This document shows, piece by piece, positions 45,030 through 53,334 of a DNA stretch of 64,000 bases. The first letter of the stretch is position 1. Each line of letters starts with the position of its first letter. The DNA lies in assembly GCA_965221035.1 (NCBI GenBank), contig OZ244860.1, positions 806,001-870,000 of the forward strand, written 5' to 3'. Position numbers and translations under genes: made by a program. The notes under the pieces are model-generated. The model did not search any database. It worked only from the letters and a program-made list of their open reading frames with translations, and was not told the DNA's origin. Source of the DNA: UBA6522 sp965221035 (lineage in GTDB: Bacteria; Pseudomonadota; Gammaproteobacteria; Steroidobacterales; Rariloculaceae).

Positions 45030-46454
45030 ATGCGAACCGGCTTGACGCTGTGCGGGTTGGCTCTCGGCAGCTTGTTCGCCGGCGCGGCCGGCGGCCAGGA
45101 GCCGCCACCTAACGTAGTTCTGATATTGATGGACAACCTCGGTTACGGCGAAATCGGGGCATACGGTGGCGGGGAACTGCGGGGCGCACCAACTCCAAGA
45201 ATCGACAGCATTGCCGCTGAGGGCATGCGCCTGACCAATTTCAATGTCGAGGCCCAGTGCACTCCGTCACGGGCCGCCCTGATGACAGGACGTCATCCGA
45301 TACGCTCGGGTCTGCACTCGGTTCCCGGTTCCCTGGTGGATTATGGCTTGGCGGACTGGGAAATCACCCTCGCGGAGATCGCAAGTGACGCCGGTTACGA
45401 CACGGCGATCTTCGGAAAGTGGCACCTGGGGCAGGTCAACGGCCGTTTCCCGACCGATCATGGGTTCGACGAGTGGTTCGGTATTGCAAACAGCACGGAC
45501 GAAGCGCTCTGGATCGATAACCAGACCTACGACGAGAACGCGCACCCGATGAACGCCGTGCCGCACACGCTCCAGGCCCGGCGGGGTGAGGTCCCGGAAA
45601 GGATTGACCCTTACGACCTGGAGGAACGTCGACAAATCGACAGGCGAATCACAGAAAGAGCCGTCGAGTTTATCGGCCAAAGAAGCGCGTCCGGCAACCC
45701 GCCATTCTTTCTTTATCTTCCGATGACCCAGCCACATTATCCGATTCTTCCGCATGCCGAATTCGACGGCACATCTTCGTCGGGATACTGGGGCGACATT
45801 CTGGCGCAGATGGACGCGTACACGGGGCGAATCATCGACGCCCTGGAAGCAAGCGGTTTGACGGAAAACACGATTCTGATCTTCACGTCGGACAACGGAC
45901 CGGACATGCAACCGGAATGGGCAGGGTCGCCCGGCCCCTGGCGTGGCACGTATTTCACCGCGCTCGAAGGCTCACTGCGTGTACCGTTCCTGATTCGCTG
46001 GCCACGGGCAATCGAGGCTGGACGCGTCAGCAACGAGATTGTACATATCGTGGACTTGCTGCCCACCTTCGCCGAATGGTTCGGCTCGGAGGCGCCAATG
46101 GACCGAATGATTGATGGAATCAGCCTCGTCGCGTATTTCCGCGGCGAGGAGAAATCGGGACGCGAAGGATTTCCCGTCTATGTCGGCCCAAGATTGCAGG
46201 CGATCAAGTGGAGAGACTGGAAGTTGCACTTTTTCGAACAGGATACCGGTACCAGTTCGCCACAGCCTGTCGGGTTCCCGTTGTTGTACAACGTCAAGCA
46301 GGATCCACGCGAACTCCGCGGCACCGCGCTTGTCAATTCATGGACACGGTATCCGATGCGTCAACTCCTTGAAGATCATCGCGACAGCTTGAGAAGGGAA
46401 GAGCCCATTCCGATGGGTGCCGATCGGGCCTTCGTTCCGAAGCGAATGCAATAG
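45030..46454 (+). CDS. Exported arylsulfatase-family sulfatase
   Basis: Sulfatases split sulfate esters with a formylglycine made from Cys. The 474-residue product has a signal peptide and the metal-binding start VVLILMDNLGYGE. The active-site motif QCTPSRAALMTGR has Cys as the formylglycine precursor, and GKWHLG and TSDNGPDMQPEW follow. It would work in the periplasm or outside the cell on a sulfated metabolite or polymer. No formylglycine-generating enzyme lies in the window. It is tightly placed after the DUF6152 gene and 30 bases before a gene of unknown function. The substrate cannot be predicted. Confidence 0.9.
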   Translation: MRTGLTLCGLALGSLFAGAAGGQEPPPNVVLILMDNLGYGEIGAYGGGELRGAPTPRIDSIAAEGMRLTNFNVEAQCTPSRAALMTGRHPIRSGLHSVPGSLVDYGLADWEITLAEIASDAGYDTAIFGKWHLGQVNGRFPTDHGFDEWFGIANSTDEALWIDNQTYDENAHPMNAVPHTLQARRGEVPERIDPYDLEERRQIDRRITERAVEFIGQRSASGNPPFFLYLPMTQPHYPILPHAEFDGTSSSGYWGDILAQMDAYTGRIIDALEASGLTENTILIFTSDNGPDMQPEWAGSPGPWRGTYFTALEGSLRVPFLIRWPRAIEAGRVSNEIVHIVDLLPTFAEWFGSEAPMDRMIDGISLVAYFRGEEKSGREGFPVYVGPRLQAIKWRDWKLHFFEQDTGTSSPQPVGFPLLYNVKQDPRELRGTALVNSWTRYPMRQLLEDHRDSLRREEPIPMGADRAFVPKRMQ

Positions 46455-46484
46455 GCGGGCGTTCCTGCCTGCAGTGGTTTCCGC

Positions 46485-47501
46485 ATGCCTGACCTAAAGC
46501 GTATTCGTGAACTGGCCGGATCGCCGAGCGGCCAGTCGGGAATGTTCGTACAGGTGCGGATGAACAGCGGAGACGAGAACCCGACAAGCAACCTGTTGCC
46601 GCCAACGAAGCAGCTCGACCTGTTCCGGGATGGCAGATCCGCGCGGCTGTCCAATGCGTTGCGACTTGCCCTGCTGAATGAAGACGCCGAAGAAGCGGCG
46701 AATGCCTATCACGAACTGGCCGATTTCGACGCAGACCACCACTGGCTGCCGCCCGCGAAGACGTTGATCTCGGCGTTGCGAACGCCCGCTCCGATCAACG
46801 AAGAGGAAGGGCTTACCGTAATGGCGCACCTGGAAGCAGATTGGCAAGAAGCGGCTGAAGCCATTCTCGGCGACGACCGTCGCGACATGCTGTATCGGAA
46901 GTGGCGTGAACTGGCCGACGCCCTGGCAGAAAGGCCGTTCGACCCCGAGTCTCCCGAGCATCACGCGAGTCACGCCTACGCAATGTGCGAGGATTGGCCC
47001 GCGGTGGAACGCTGCATCCTTGCCGTGCCGGATTTCATGTCCAAACCCGACCTGCTCGCAAGGATGGCAGAGGCCGTTTGGCACCAAAAACGTCCGAAGG
47101 ACGCGGTGACTTGCTGGTTCTCACTTTGCTGGTCCGCTCCGGACTGTTTCCGAAATTTGTCGGAAAGCGGCGGTATCCCGTATTCCGACCTTCGCGAAGG
47201 CTGGGAACGATGGCGGGATCAGGATCTGGCCGCCGAGACCTCCCCCTCGTGGTTTCCCGCGTGGATGCTGATCCACAACCCGAACATCGCCGAGTGGGTT
47301 CCGGTACCCCCGGCGGGCGGTGACCCGCAGGCAGCTTTCGTTGTACTGCGCGAATTGACCATAGGCACCGGCGAGGATGTGGAACTGCGAAAACAACTGC
47401 AGCGCCTGCATCCCGGGCTGCTGAAGAGTTTTTTGAAACATCGACAAACGGAGCGGCGATGCGCACGACCACCGGGTTCTCTCCCCAACGGCTGCGAGTG
47501 A
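46485..47501 (+). CDS. Protein of unknown function (338 aa), helical
   Basis: I do not recognise this protein. It has no signal peptide or membrane segment and looks mostly alpha-helical, with helical-repeat character in EDAEEAANAYHELADFD and EHHASHAYAMCEDWPAVERC. The latter resembles a helix pair of tetratricopeptide type. It is rich in Trp (for example CWFSLCWSAPDCF and REGWERWRDQDL). The start at 46485 is uncertain; an ATG at 46560 is an alternative. It lies 30 bases after the sulfatase gene, probably co-transcribed, and is convergent with the CBS gene. Confidence 0.6.
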   Translation: MPDLKRIRELAGSPSGQSGMFVQVRMNSGDENPTSNLLPPTKQLDLFRDGRSARLSNALRLALLNEDAEEAANAYHELADFDADHHWLPPAKTLISALRTPAPINEEEGLTVMAHLEADWQEAAEAILGDDRRDMLYRKWRELADALAERPFDPESPEHHASHAYAMCEDWPAVERCILAVPDFMSKPDLLARMAEAVWHQKRPKDAVTCWFSLCWSAPDCFRNLSESGGIPYSDLREGWERWRDQDLAAETSPSWFPAWMLIHNPNIAEWVPVPPAGGDPQAAFVVLRELTIGTGEDVELRKQLQRLHPGLLKSFLKHRQTERRCARPPGSLPNGCE

Positions 47502-47542
47502 ATTGCGGCTACGGGTAACCCGACAGGCGCGTCAGGCACGAC

Positions 47543-47944
47543 TCAGTCCAGATCAAGGCCGCCAAGCACGATAAGGTAATAGCTCACGATCCCGACCACC
47601 GTCTCGTCCTCCATCACCAGCGCGTGGCTGATGCCGAAACGCTCGAAGAGCCGCGCACAGTTGCGCAGGCTCATGTCCGGCCGCACGGAGATCACGGGCT
47701 TCGCCATGATCTCGTAGACATTGACCCGCTCGGGTGACCGGTCCTTGGCGATGACTTCCTTGGCGATGTCCGAGAACAGCACCATGCCGTACTCGTCGTG
47801 CGCGTGCCGTTTTTTCACGACAAGGCAGGTGGCGCCGACACGTTTCATGATCCGCATCGCCTCCTTCACGTCGATACCGCTGTCCACTTCGGTCACGGAT
47901 GCGCGCATGACTTCCCGGACGGTTATTTCGGCGTGCTTGTTCAT
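47543..47944 (-). CDS. CBS-domain-pair protein
   Basis: The 133-residue product consists almost only of two CBS domains (MRASVTEVDSGIDVKEAM and MAKPVISVRPDMSLRNCA), which normally form one Bateman module binding adenosine nucleotides or similar ligands. The ATG overlaps the PII-like gene stop by four bases (ATGA). It is the last gene of a four-gene operon with two DUF1538 membrane proteins and a PII-like protein, so it probably senses nucleotide or energy state for that transporter-like pair. The ligand is not known. Confidence 0.88.
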   Translation of the reverse strand: MNKHAEITVREVMRASVTEVDSGIDVKEAMRIMKRVGATCLVVKKRHAHDEYGMVLFSDIAKEVIAKDRSPERVNVYEIMAKPVISVRPDMSLRNCARLFERFGISHALVMEDETVVGIVSYYLIVLGGLDLD

Positions 47945-48291
47945 AAGTCTTCCTCCACGAATTCCACGAGTTCTTCGGCCTGGTGAATGATTCCGACGGC
48001 ATCCTCCACATCGATCTGGAGCGCAATGCCCGTGCCCGGTTTGGCGTCGAATTCTCCTACCTTTGCGATGTGTTCCAGAATTCGGCGGCTCAGGTGTTCC
48101 TCGACCAGCAGCAGCATCATGTCCCTTTGCGTGGTCAGCGACAGACCGAAGAAGGTCGTGTGTTTCGATATGCCCTCGCCGCGGGCGTGGCTGATCACCG
48201 TCGAACCGGTCGCTCCGCTCGCCCTCGCGGCCTCAAGGACAGCCTCCGTCTTGCTTTCGTCGACGAATGCGATGAGTAGTTTGAAGTGCAT
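47941..48291 (-). CDS. PII-like signalling protein
   Basis: PII-like proteins are small trimeric sensors that bind nucleotides and control membrane transporters or enzymes. The 116-residue product has the PII fold pattern: KLLIAFVDESKTEAVLEAAR, then the T-loop-like region TVISHARGEGISKHTTFFG and the C-terminal DVEDAVGII. It lacks the Tyr of classical GlnB/GlnK T loops that is uridylylated. ATG 48291 gives the standard start, one base after the stop of the DUF1538 gene. Its job is probably to control the two membrane proteins encoded upstream. Confidence 0.82.
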   Translation of the reverse strand: MHFKLLIAFVDESKTEAVLEAARASGATGSTVISHARGEGISKHTTFFGLSLTTQRDMMLLLVEEHLSRRILEHIAKVGEFDAKPGTGIALQIDVEDAVGIIHQAEELVEFVEEDL

Positions 48292-48292
48292 C

Positions 48293-49099
48293 TCAGTCCT
48301 CCATGGGTGGTTGGCTGTCTCTACGCCAGGTCCGTTGGCGCGCCGTACGACGCGCCTCGAGCAACGCGGTGATCTGCGCATAGGCGAGCACCGTCATGAT
48401 CGGGAACAGGCACGTCAGCGCGATCATTCCAAATCCGTCAAGCAGGGCACTGCGGCCCGGAACGCTCGCCGCAAGGCCTAGCCCCAGCGCCGTCACGAGC
48501 GGCACGGTGACCGTCGATGTCGTGACACCACCGGAGTCGTAAGCGAGCGGAATCAACTGTCGCGGAGCGAAGGCCGTCTGAATCAGGACGACGGCATAGG
48601 CTGCGGCGATATACCACTGCAATGGCGTCCCGGTCAGTATCCTGAAGCAGCCGAGCGCGACGCCGAACCCGACTCCGATCGCGACCACGGCCCGAAGCCC
48701 CCAGACATGGACCGCACCGCCCGAAACCTCGCTTGCCTTCAGCGTGACCGCCAGTAACGCGGGTTCCGCGACCGCGCTGCCGAAGCCGATCGCAAACGCG
48801 AACACGAGCACCCAGTAGTAGCTGTACCAAGGCGCCAGCCCTGCAACGCCCGAGTTCGACCCGACCGCCGTCAACTGCTCCGCAATCAGTCTCCCCAGCG
48901 GGAACAGGGCCCGGTCGAGTCCTATCAGGAAGAGTCCAAGACCGACAGTGACGAAACCCAACCCCAGCGCGATGCGGGAAATATGGCTGAAGCGCCGCTT
49001 CAGAACGATACGGTGGAAGAAGATCAGGAACACCGCGATCGGCAGTACGTCGAGCGCCGTCGACAGGATGGTTCGGAAGATGCCGGTAATCAGATCCAC
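48293..49099 (-). CDS. DUF1538 membrane protein, second of a pair (UmpB-like)
   Basis: The 268-residue, multi-helix membrane protein contains LAYDSGGVTTSTVTVPLVTALG and an acidic GFGSAVAEPALLAVTLKA segment. Both recur in the neighbouring gene at 49090-49830, so the pair are paralogous halves. This is the DUF1538 family. I recall a two-gene DUF1538 system (UmpAB) from Halomonas reported as a cation/proton antiporter; I have not verified this, and the role here is inference. The GTG 49099 overlaps the preceding stop by about 10 bases, so the two are co-translated. Confidence 0.82.
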   Translation of the reverse strand: MDLITGIFRTILSTALDVLPIAVFLIFFHRIVLKRRFSHISRIALGLGFVTVGLGLFLIGLDRALFPLGRLIAEQLTAVGSNSGVAGLAPWYSYYWVLVFAFAIGFGSAVAEPALLAVTLKASEVSGGAVHVWGLRAVVAIGVGFGVALGCFRILTGTPLQWYIAAAYAVVLIQTAFAPRQLIPLAYDSGGVTTSTVTVPLVTALGLGLAASVPGRSALLDGFGMIALTCLFPIMTVLAYAQITALLEARRTARQRTWRRDSQPPMED

Positions 49100-49830
49100 G
49101 CGACTCCCATCCCGTAAGCCATGACGAAGACCATGGGCGTCAGCGACGCGAACGCGATCAGTCCGAAACCATCGGTCATCGGATTGCGTCCACCGATGGA
49201 GGATGCGAGCCCGACACCCAGTGCGGCGACCAGCGGGACCGTGACGGTCGAAGTGGTGACTCCCCCGGAATCGTATGCGATACCGACGATCTCGGGCGGG
49301 GCGAAGAACGTGATCACGACGACCATGGCGTAACCGCCGATGATGATTTTCACGAGCGACCAACCCATGATGATTCTGAGCACGCCCAGAATCAGCGCGC
49401 AGCCGACCGCCAATGCGATGGAGATTCGAAGCCCCAGGGCGAACAAGGCCCGCGCTTCTTCGCCGCTGGTGATGAAGCCTGCCGCGGCCGAAACCTCCGC
49501 TGCCTCGCCGGCAACCGCCCTGACGGCAGGTTCGGCGATCGTGCTGCCGAAACCGAGCAGGAAGGCGAACACCACGAGCCAGGGGACGCTGCCGCGGCGT
49601 GCAAGCGCATGGGCGAGAGTTTCACCCATGGGAAAGAGTGCGAGCTCGAGACCGTAGGTGAAGAGCGTCAGGCCCAGCACGACCGCCACAACGCCGTCGA
49701 TCAGTACCGCGAGTTCACCGATGGGCCGGTCCAGAACGAACAGCTGAAAGAACAGGATCACGAGGACGATCGGCAACAAATCCCTGATGCTGCCCAGAGC
49801 GATGGTGGAGAAGCGGCGCACGCGTGTCAC
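49090..49830 (-). CDS. DUF1538 membrane protein, first of a pair (UmpA-like)
   Basis: The 246-residue product has about six or seven membrane helices and the DUF1538 core IAYDSGGVTTSTVTVPLVAALG, as well as GFGSTIAEPAVRAVAGEA. It closely resembles the next gene's product. The start is uncertain. GTG 49830 is used because the preceding frame looks non-coding, but there is no clear ribosome site. It is the first gene of the tight four-gene operon and lies divergent to the DUF6152 gene at 50096, with 265 bases between. Transport of cations is a reasonable guess only. Confidence 0.78.
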   Translation of the reverse strand: MTRVRRFSTIALGSIRDLLPIVLVILFFQLFVLDRPIGELAVLIDGVVAVVLGLTLFTYGLELALFPMGETLAHALARRGSVPWLVVFAFLLGFGSTIAEPAVRAVAGEAAEVSAAAGFITSGEEARALFALGLRISIALAVGCALILGVLRIIMGWSLVKIIIGGYAMVVVITFFAPPEIVGIAYDSGGVTTSTVTVPLVAALGVGLASSIGGRNPMTDGFGLIAFASLTPMVFVMAYGMGVAWI

Positions 49831-49942
49831 TGGACCAAGATGGCATTGGAGTTTACCCCTGTCATGTAGAGGTTGGTAGCCCGCAGTGCGCGGGCGGAGC
49901 GACCGGTCCGGATGGAGAACGCCCGATGCAGGGTCGGATCGC

Positions 49943-49971
49943 TTCCAATTTCCGCACTGCGCGCCTATGCT
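49943..49971 (+). promoter_or_regulatory. Promoter of the third DUF6152 gene
   Basis: TTCCAA (49943-49948) and TATGCT (49966-49971) are spaced by 17 bases. The bases between and around are similar to those at 44480-44525. The gene start is 124 bases downstream, so the leader is longer than in the other copy. Confidence 0.45.
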
Positions 49972-50095
49972 GATCGGGATTTCAACATGACCGGCCAATG
50001 GGGAACGCTGACGAACTCCAATTTGCCGCCGTCGCGATTGGCATGGACGGGGCAAACGGCCATCCCGCTGTTCGTACAAATGGAGAGCTGTTCCG

Positions 50096-50542
50096 GTGAA
50101 TATCAAACTGACGACTCTTGGTTTCTGCTCCCTGGTGGTCGCAGGCGCCGCATCCGCCCATCACTCCTTTGCTCCCTACGACATCCGCAACCCCGTTGAC
50201 ATAACGGGCGTTACCGTCGACTTCGTGTACAGGCGTCCCCATCCCATGCTCACCTTTCTGGATGAAGACAACGTGGAGTGGGAAATCGAGGTGCCCATAA
50301 TGTTCTGGGAACGGGCCTCGCTCCCGCAGGACGCGATCGAGCCGGGCGATGAACTCGTGGTGCGCGGATTCCCGGCCCGCACGGGGGTCGCCAAGATGGC
50401 CCTGGCAGGTTTCGAGAAGGAAGGGACGTTTTACAGCGTCCACGAACGGGTGGGTCAAAGATCCGCCAACGAGGCCGCAGACGCCATCGAGCGCGGTGAA
50501 TCGCTCGAATCCGTGCTGGAACGATACGCCGAAGAAGAATAG
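50096..50542 (+). CDS. DUF6152-type exported protein
   Basis: The 148-residue product has a signal peptide (LGFCSLVVAGAASA) followed by HHSFAPYDIRNPVDITG. It then has RRPHPMLTFLDEDN and the C-terminal helix GQRSANEAADAIERGESLE. It is a paralogue of the protein at 44556-45014, similar along its full length. The function is unknown. The start is GTG 50096. A strong hairpin at 50542-50560 follows the stop. Confidence 0.78.
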   Translation: MNIKLTTLGFCSLVVAGAASAHHSFAPYDIRNPVDITGVTVDFVYRRPHPMLTFLDEDNVEWEIEVPIMFWERASLPQDAIEPGDELVVRGFPARTGVAKMALAGFEKEGTFYSVHERVGQRSANEAADAIERGESLESVLERYAEEE

Positions 50543-50560
50543 CGCCCCGAGTCGGGGCGC
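50542..50560. terminator. Hairpin between DUF6152 gene and tRNA-Leu
   Basis: GCGCCCCG-AGT-CGGGGCGC is a perfect 8-bp stem with a 3-base loop. On the minus strand it is followed by the U-rich ATTCTTCTTC, so it probably ends the secG-tRNA-Leu transcript. It may also work in the plus direction. Confidence 0.6.
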
Positions 50561-50574
50561 CTCAGCTTGATTCG

Positions 50575-50659
50575 TGGTGCCGATGGCCGGACTCGAACCG
50601 GCACGGCTTGCGCCACTGCCCCCTCAAGACAGCGTGTCTACCAGTTCCACCACATCGGC
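50575..50659 (-). tRNA. tRNA-Leu (GAG)
   Basis: An 85-nt class II cloverleaf with encoded CCA is read on the minus strand. The acceptor stem is GCCGATG with CATCGGC. The anticodon stem is CTGTC/GGCAG with loop TTGAGGG, giving anticodon GAG. The T arm GCCGG-TTCGAGT-CCGGC is standard. It lies 43 bases after secG, as tRNA-Leu(GAG) does in E. coli. Confidence 0.95.
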
Positions 50660-50702
50660 ATGGTATTGGGTTCGTCCGGGCCGTGCCTGAACTTTCCGCA
50701 GC

Positions 50703-51110
50703 CTAGGGCTGCGACGGCGGATCGGCCGGCGTGGCCGGAGGCTCCTCGACGCCGGGCAGTGTCGGCAACTCGGGGAGTTCTGTCGGAACCGCTAGGGGTT
50801 CCGGCTCGAACGCCTCCGGTTCCGGCACGGTCCCCAACACGGATTCGTCTTCCAGCAGGCTCGTGGGCGCGGTGGTCTGCCCGGCCAGATACGCCAGCGA
50901 AAGGCTGGTGACAAAGAACAGGGTCGCCAGCACGCCCGTCGCCCTGGAGAAGAAGCTTGCGCTGCCGCGGGCGCCGAATACCGTTCCCGAAGCGCCGGCC
51001 CCGAAACCGGTTCCGGCCTCCGCGCCCTTGCCGCGTTGCAGCAGCACCAGGATGATGATCATCAGCGCCACCAGCAAGTGGAAGTAGAGCACTATGGATT
51101 GAATCGTCAT
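50703..51110 (-). CDS. secG: Protein-export membrane protein SecG
   Basis: SecG is an auxiliary subunit of the SecYEG translocon. The 135-residue product has two membrane helices around the conserved LVLLQRGKGAEAGTGFG segment and the following FFVTSLSLAYLAG helix. A Pro/Glu-rich tail of about 55 residues follows and is longer than in E. coli. The ATG at 51110 lies 18 bases after tpiA, and tRNA-Leu follows. Confidence 0.95.
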   Translation of the reverse strand: MTIQSIVLYFHLLVALMIIILVLLQRGKGAEAGTGFGAGASGTVFGARGSASFFSRATGVLATLFFVTSLSLAYLAGQTTAPTSLLEDESVLGTVPEPEAFEPEPLAVPTELPELPTLPGVEEPPATPADPPSQP

Positions 51111-51128
51111 TCGCCGATCTCCGTTCGC

Positions 51129-51893
51129 CTACGCCGCCGCCGCTTGGAAGATTGCCAGGAAGTCGGAGGCATCCAGCGATGCGCCGCCGACCAGACCGCC
51201 GTCGATGTCGTCCATGGCAAGCAGTTCCCGGGCATTGGAGCCCTTGACGCTGCCGCCGTAGAGGATTCTCAAATCGGCGGCGATTATATCATCCTGCGTT
51301 GCGATCAAGTTCCGGATGAAGTGGTGAACCTGCTGCGCCTGCTCCGGGGTCGCGGTATGCCCCGTTCCGATGGCCCAAACGGGCTCGTAGGCCACCACCG
51401 CGCCGGCGAAAGCCGCCACGCCGGCGGACGACAACACGCTGCGGACCTGCCGTCCGACCACGTCCTCGGTCTTTCCGGCCTCGCGTTCCTCCAGCAGTTC
51501 ACCGACGCAGAGGATCGGGATGAGGCCCTGCGCCTGGGCCGCGATGAACTTGGCCGCCACCGTCGCATCATTCTCGCCGAACAGCGCCCGCCGCTCCGAA
51601 TGACCGACGATCACATACTCGCAGCCCAGGTCCTTCAGCATTCTTCCGGACACCTCCCCGGTGTAGGCGCCCGTGTCGGCGTAGGCGGCGAGGTTCTGAC
51701 CGCCCAGGTGGATCGGGCTGCCGACGAGCCGACGCCCGACCGCGTCAACGTAGACCGGTGGCGGGCACACCAGCATGCTCGCCCGGGAAGTCTCACCGCT
51801 CCCTTCCGTCAATGTCGACACCAGCGCCTCGCAGGACGCAAGCGAACCGTGCATTTTCCAGTTTCCCGCTATCAACGGAGTTCTATTGGCCAT
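51129..51893 (-). CDS. tpiA: Triosephosphate isomerase
   Basis: Triosephosphate isomerase interconverts dihydroxyacetone phosphate and glyceraldehyde 3-phosphate in glycolysis. The 254-residue product has the active-site Lys in NWKMHG, the His in IVGHSERR, the catalytic Glu in AYEPVWAIGTG, and the phosphate-binding ILYGGSVKG. The start is ATG 51893. It lies between glmM and secG, the usual place in many gammaproteobacteria. Confidence 0.97.
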   Translation of the reverse strand: MANRTPLIAGNWKMHGSLASCEALVSTLTEGSGETSRASMLVCPPPVYVDAVGRRLVGSPIHLGGQNLAAYADTGAYTGEVSGRMLKDLGCEYVIVGHSERRALFGENDATVAAKFIAAQAQGLIPILCVGELLEEREAGKTEDVVGRQVRSVLSSAGVAAFAGAVVAYEPVWAIGTGHTATPEQAQQVHHFIRNLIATQDDIIAADLRILYGGSVKGSNARELLAMDDIDGGLVGGASLDASDFLAIFQAAAA

Positions 51894-51939
51894 GGGTGTC
51901 GTCGCCCTGTGGTGGCAGGCCGGTTGGCGGGCGCAGAGC

Positions 51940-53295
51940 TTACGAACCGACGGTCAAGGAATCAACACGGTTTCGAACCGAGTCAGCCAGCCGTTGGGCG
52001 ATCGCAAGAACGGCTTCTTCGTCTTCGCCTTCCACCATCACGCGTATGACCGGTTCGGTTCCGGAGGGGCGAAGAACCACCCGCCCCCGGTCCCCGAGCG
52101 TGGATTCGGCTTCGGCCACCGCGTCGCGAATGGCCGGTTCATCGTTCACATCGACGGGCCTGGCAACATCGACGTTGACGATTCGCTGCGGGAAGACGGG
52201 CATGTCCTCGACGAGTTCCGCGAGACCGGCGCCTGTACGCCGCATCACCGCCAACACCTGCAGCGCGGTGACGAGCCCGTCACCGGTGGTCGCCTTGTCG
52301 AGGCACAGCACGTGGCCGGAGGATTCGCCGCCCAGTATGCCGCCCGTGGCCTTGAGCATCTCCAGCACGTGGCGGTCGCCGACCCGGGCCCGGCCAAATT
52401 CGACGCCGACATCGGCGAGTGCCATTTCCAGGCCCAGATTGCTCATGACGGTGCCCACCACCGGTCCCCGCAGCGCACCCCGGTCGAGCCGGTCGCGCGC
52501 AAGGATGTACAGCAAGCGGTCTCCGTCGATCAATTCACCGCCCTCGTCCACCATCACCACACGGTCGCCATCCCCGTCGAGAGCCAGCCCGGCGTGTGCG
52601 CGCACGCCCTTCACCGTCAGCTTGAGCAAGTCCGGCCGCGTGGCGCCGCAGCCGTCGTTGATGTTGCGGCCGTTGGGCGAGCAACCCACCGGCACCACCT
52701 CGGCGCCAAGCTCCGAGATCACCCGGGGTGCGACCTTGTAGGCCGCCCCGTGGGAAGCGTCCACGACCAGCTTGAGCCCCTCGAAGTTCATGCCGTCCGG
52801 GATCGTGCGTTTGCAGAACTCCTGGTAGTCCACTCGCGCGTGGGAGATATGCTTTGCTTGTCCCAGCGCGCTGGAGGACCGCGTCACGGCCGGTGATTCC
52901 AGTTGCCGTTCAATGGCTTCCTCGATCCCGTCGGAGAGTTTGGCGCCGGCGCGGTCGAACAGCTTGATGCCGTTGTCATGGAAGGGATTGTGCGACGCGC
53001 TGATGACTACGCCGAAATCCGCGCCCATCTTGCTGGTAAGAAAGGCGATCGCCGGAGTGGGCACCGGCCCGGTCAGCAGCACGTCGACACCGGAGGCGAC
53101 GAAGCCCGCTTCCATGGCCGACTCGAACATGTAACCGGAGACGCGGGTGTCCTTTCCGATGACTACCGAGCCGCCGTCGGGGGCAAGCACGCGGGCGGTG
53201 GCGCTTGCCAGGCGCAGCGCGAATTCCACCGTCATCGGAGGCCGGCCGACCTCCCCGCGAATGCCGTCGGTACCAAAATAGCGCTTGCCCGTCAT
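51940..53295 (-). CDS. glmM: Phosphoglucosamine mutase
   Basis: GlmM converts glucosamine 6-phosphate to the 1-phosphate for peptidoglycan and LPS precursors. The 451-residue product has the phosphoserine active-site loop VISASHNPFHDNGIKLF, the metal-binding LDGDGDRVVMVDE and the C-terminal VVLRPSGTEPVIRVMVE. ATG 53295 gives the normal start TGKRYFGTDGIRG. It lies after ftsH; a folP gene found between them in some relatives is absent. Confidence 0.97.
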   Translation of the reverse strand: MTGKRYFGTDGIRGEVGRPPMTVEFALRLASATARVLAPDGGSVVIGKDTRVSGYMFESAMEAGFVASGVDVLLTGPVPTPAIAFLTSKMGADFGVVISASHNPFHDNGIKLFDRAGAKLSDGIEEAIERQLESPAVTRSSSALGQAKHISHARVDYQEFCKRTIPDGMNFEGLKLVVDASHGAAYKVAPRVISELGAEVVPVGCSPNGRNINDGCGATRPDLLKLTVKGVRAHAGLALDGDGDRVVMVDEGGELIDGDRLLYILARDRLDRGALRGPVVGTVMSNLGLEMALADVGVEFGRARVGDRHVLEMLKATGGILGGESSGHVLCLDKATTGDGLVTALQVLAVMRRTGAGLAELVEDMPVFPQRIVNVDVARPVDVNDEPAIRDAVAEAESTLGDRGRVVLRPSGTEPVIRVMVEGEDEEAVLAIAQRLADSVRNRVDSLTVGS

Positions 53296-53334
53296 GTCAA
53301 TCGGCAAGCGGTTTCGCTCGACCGGTTTGTGCGA

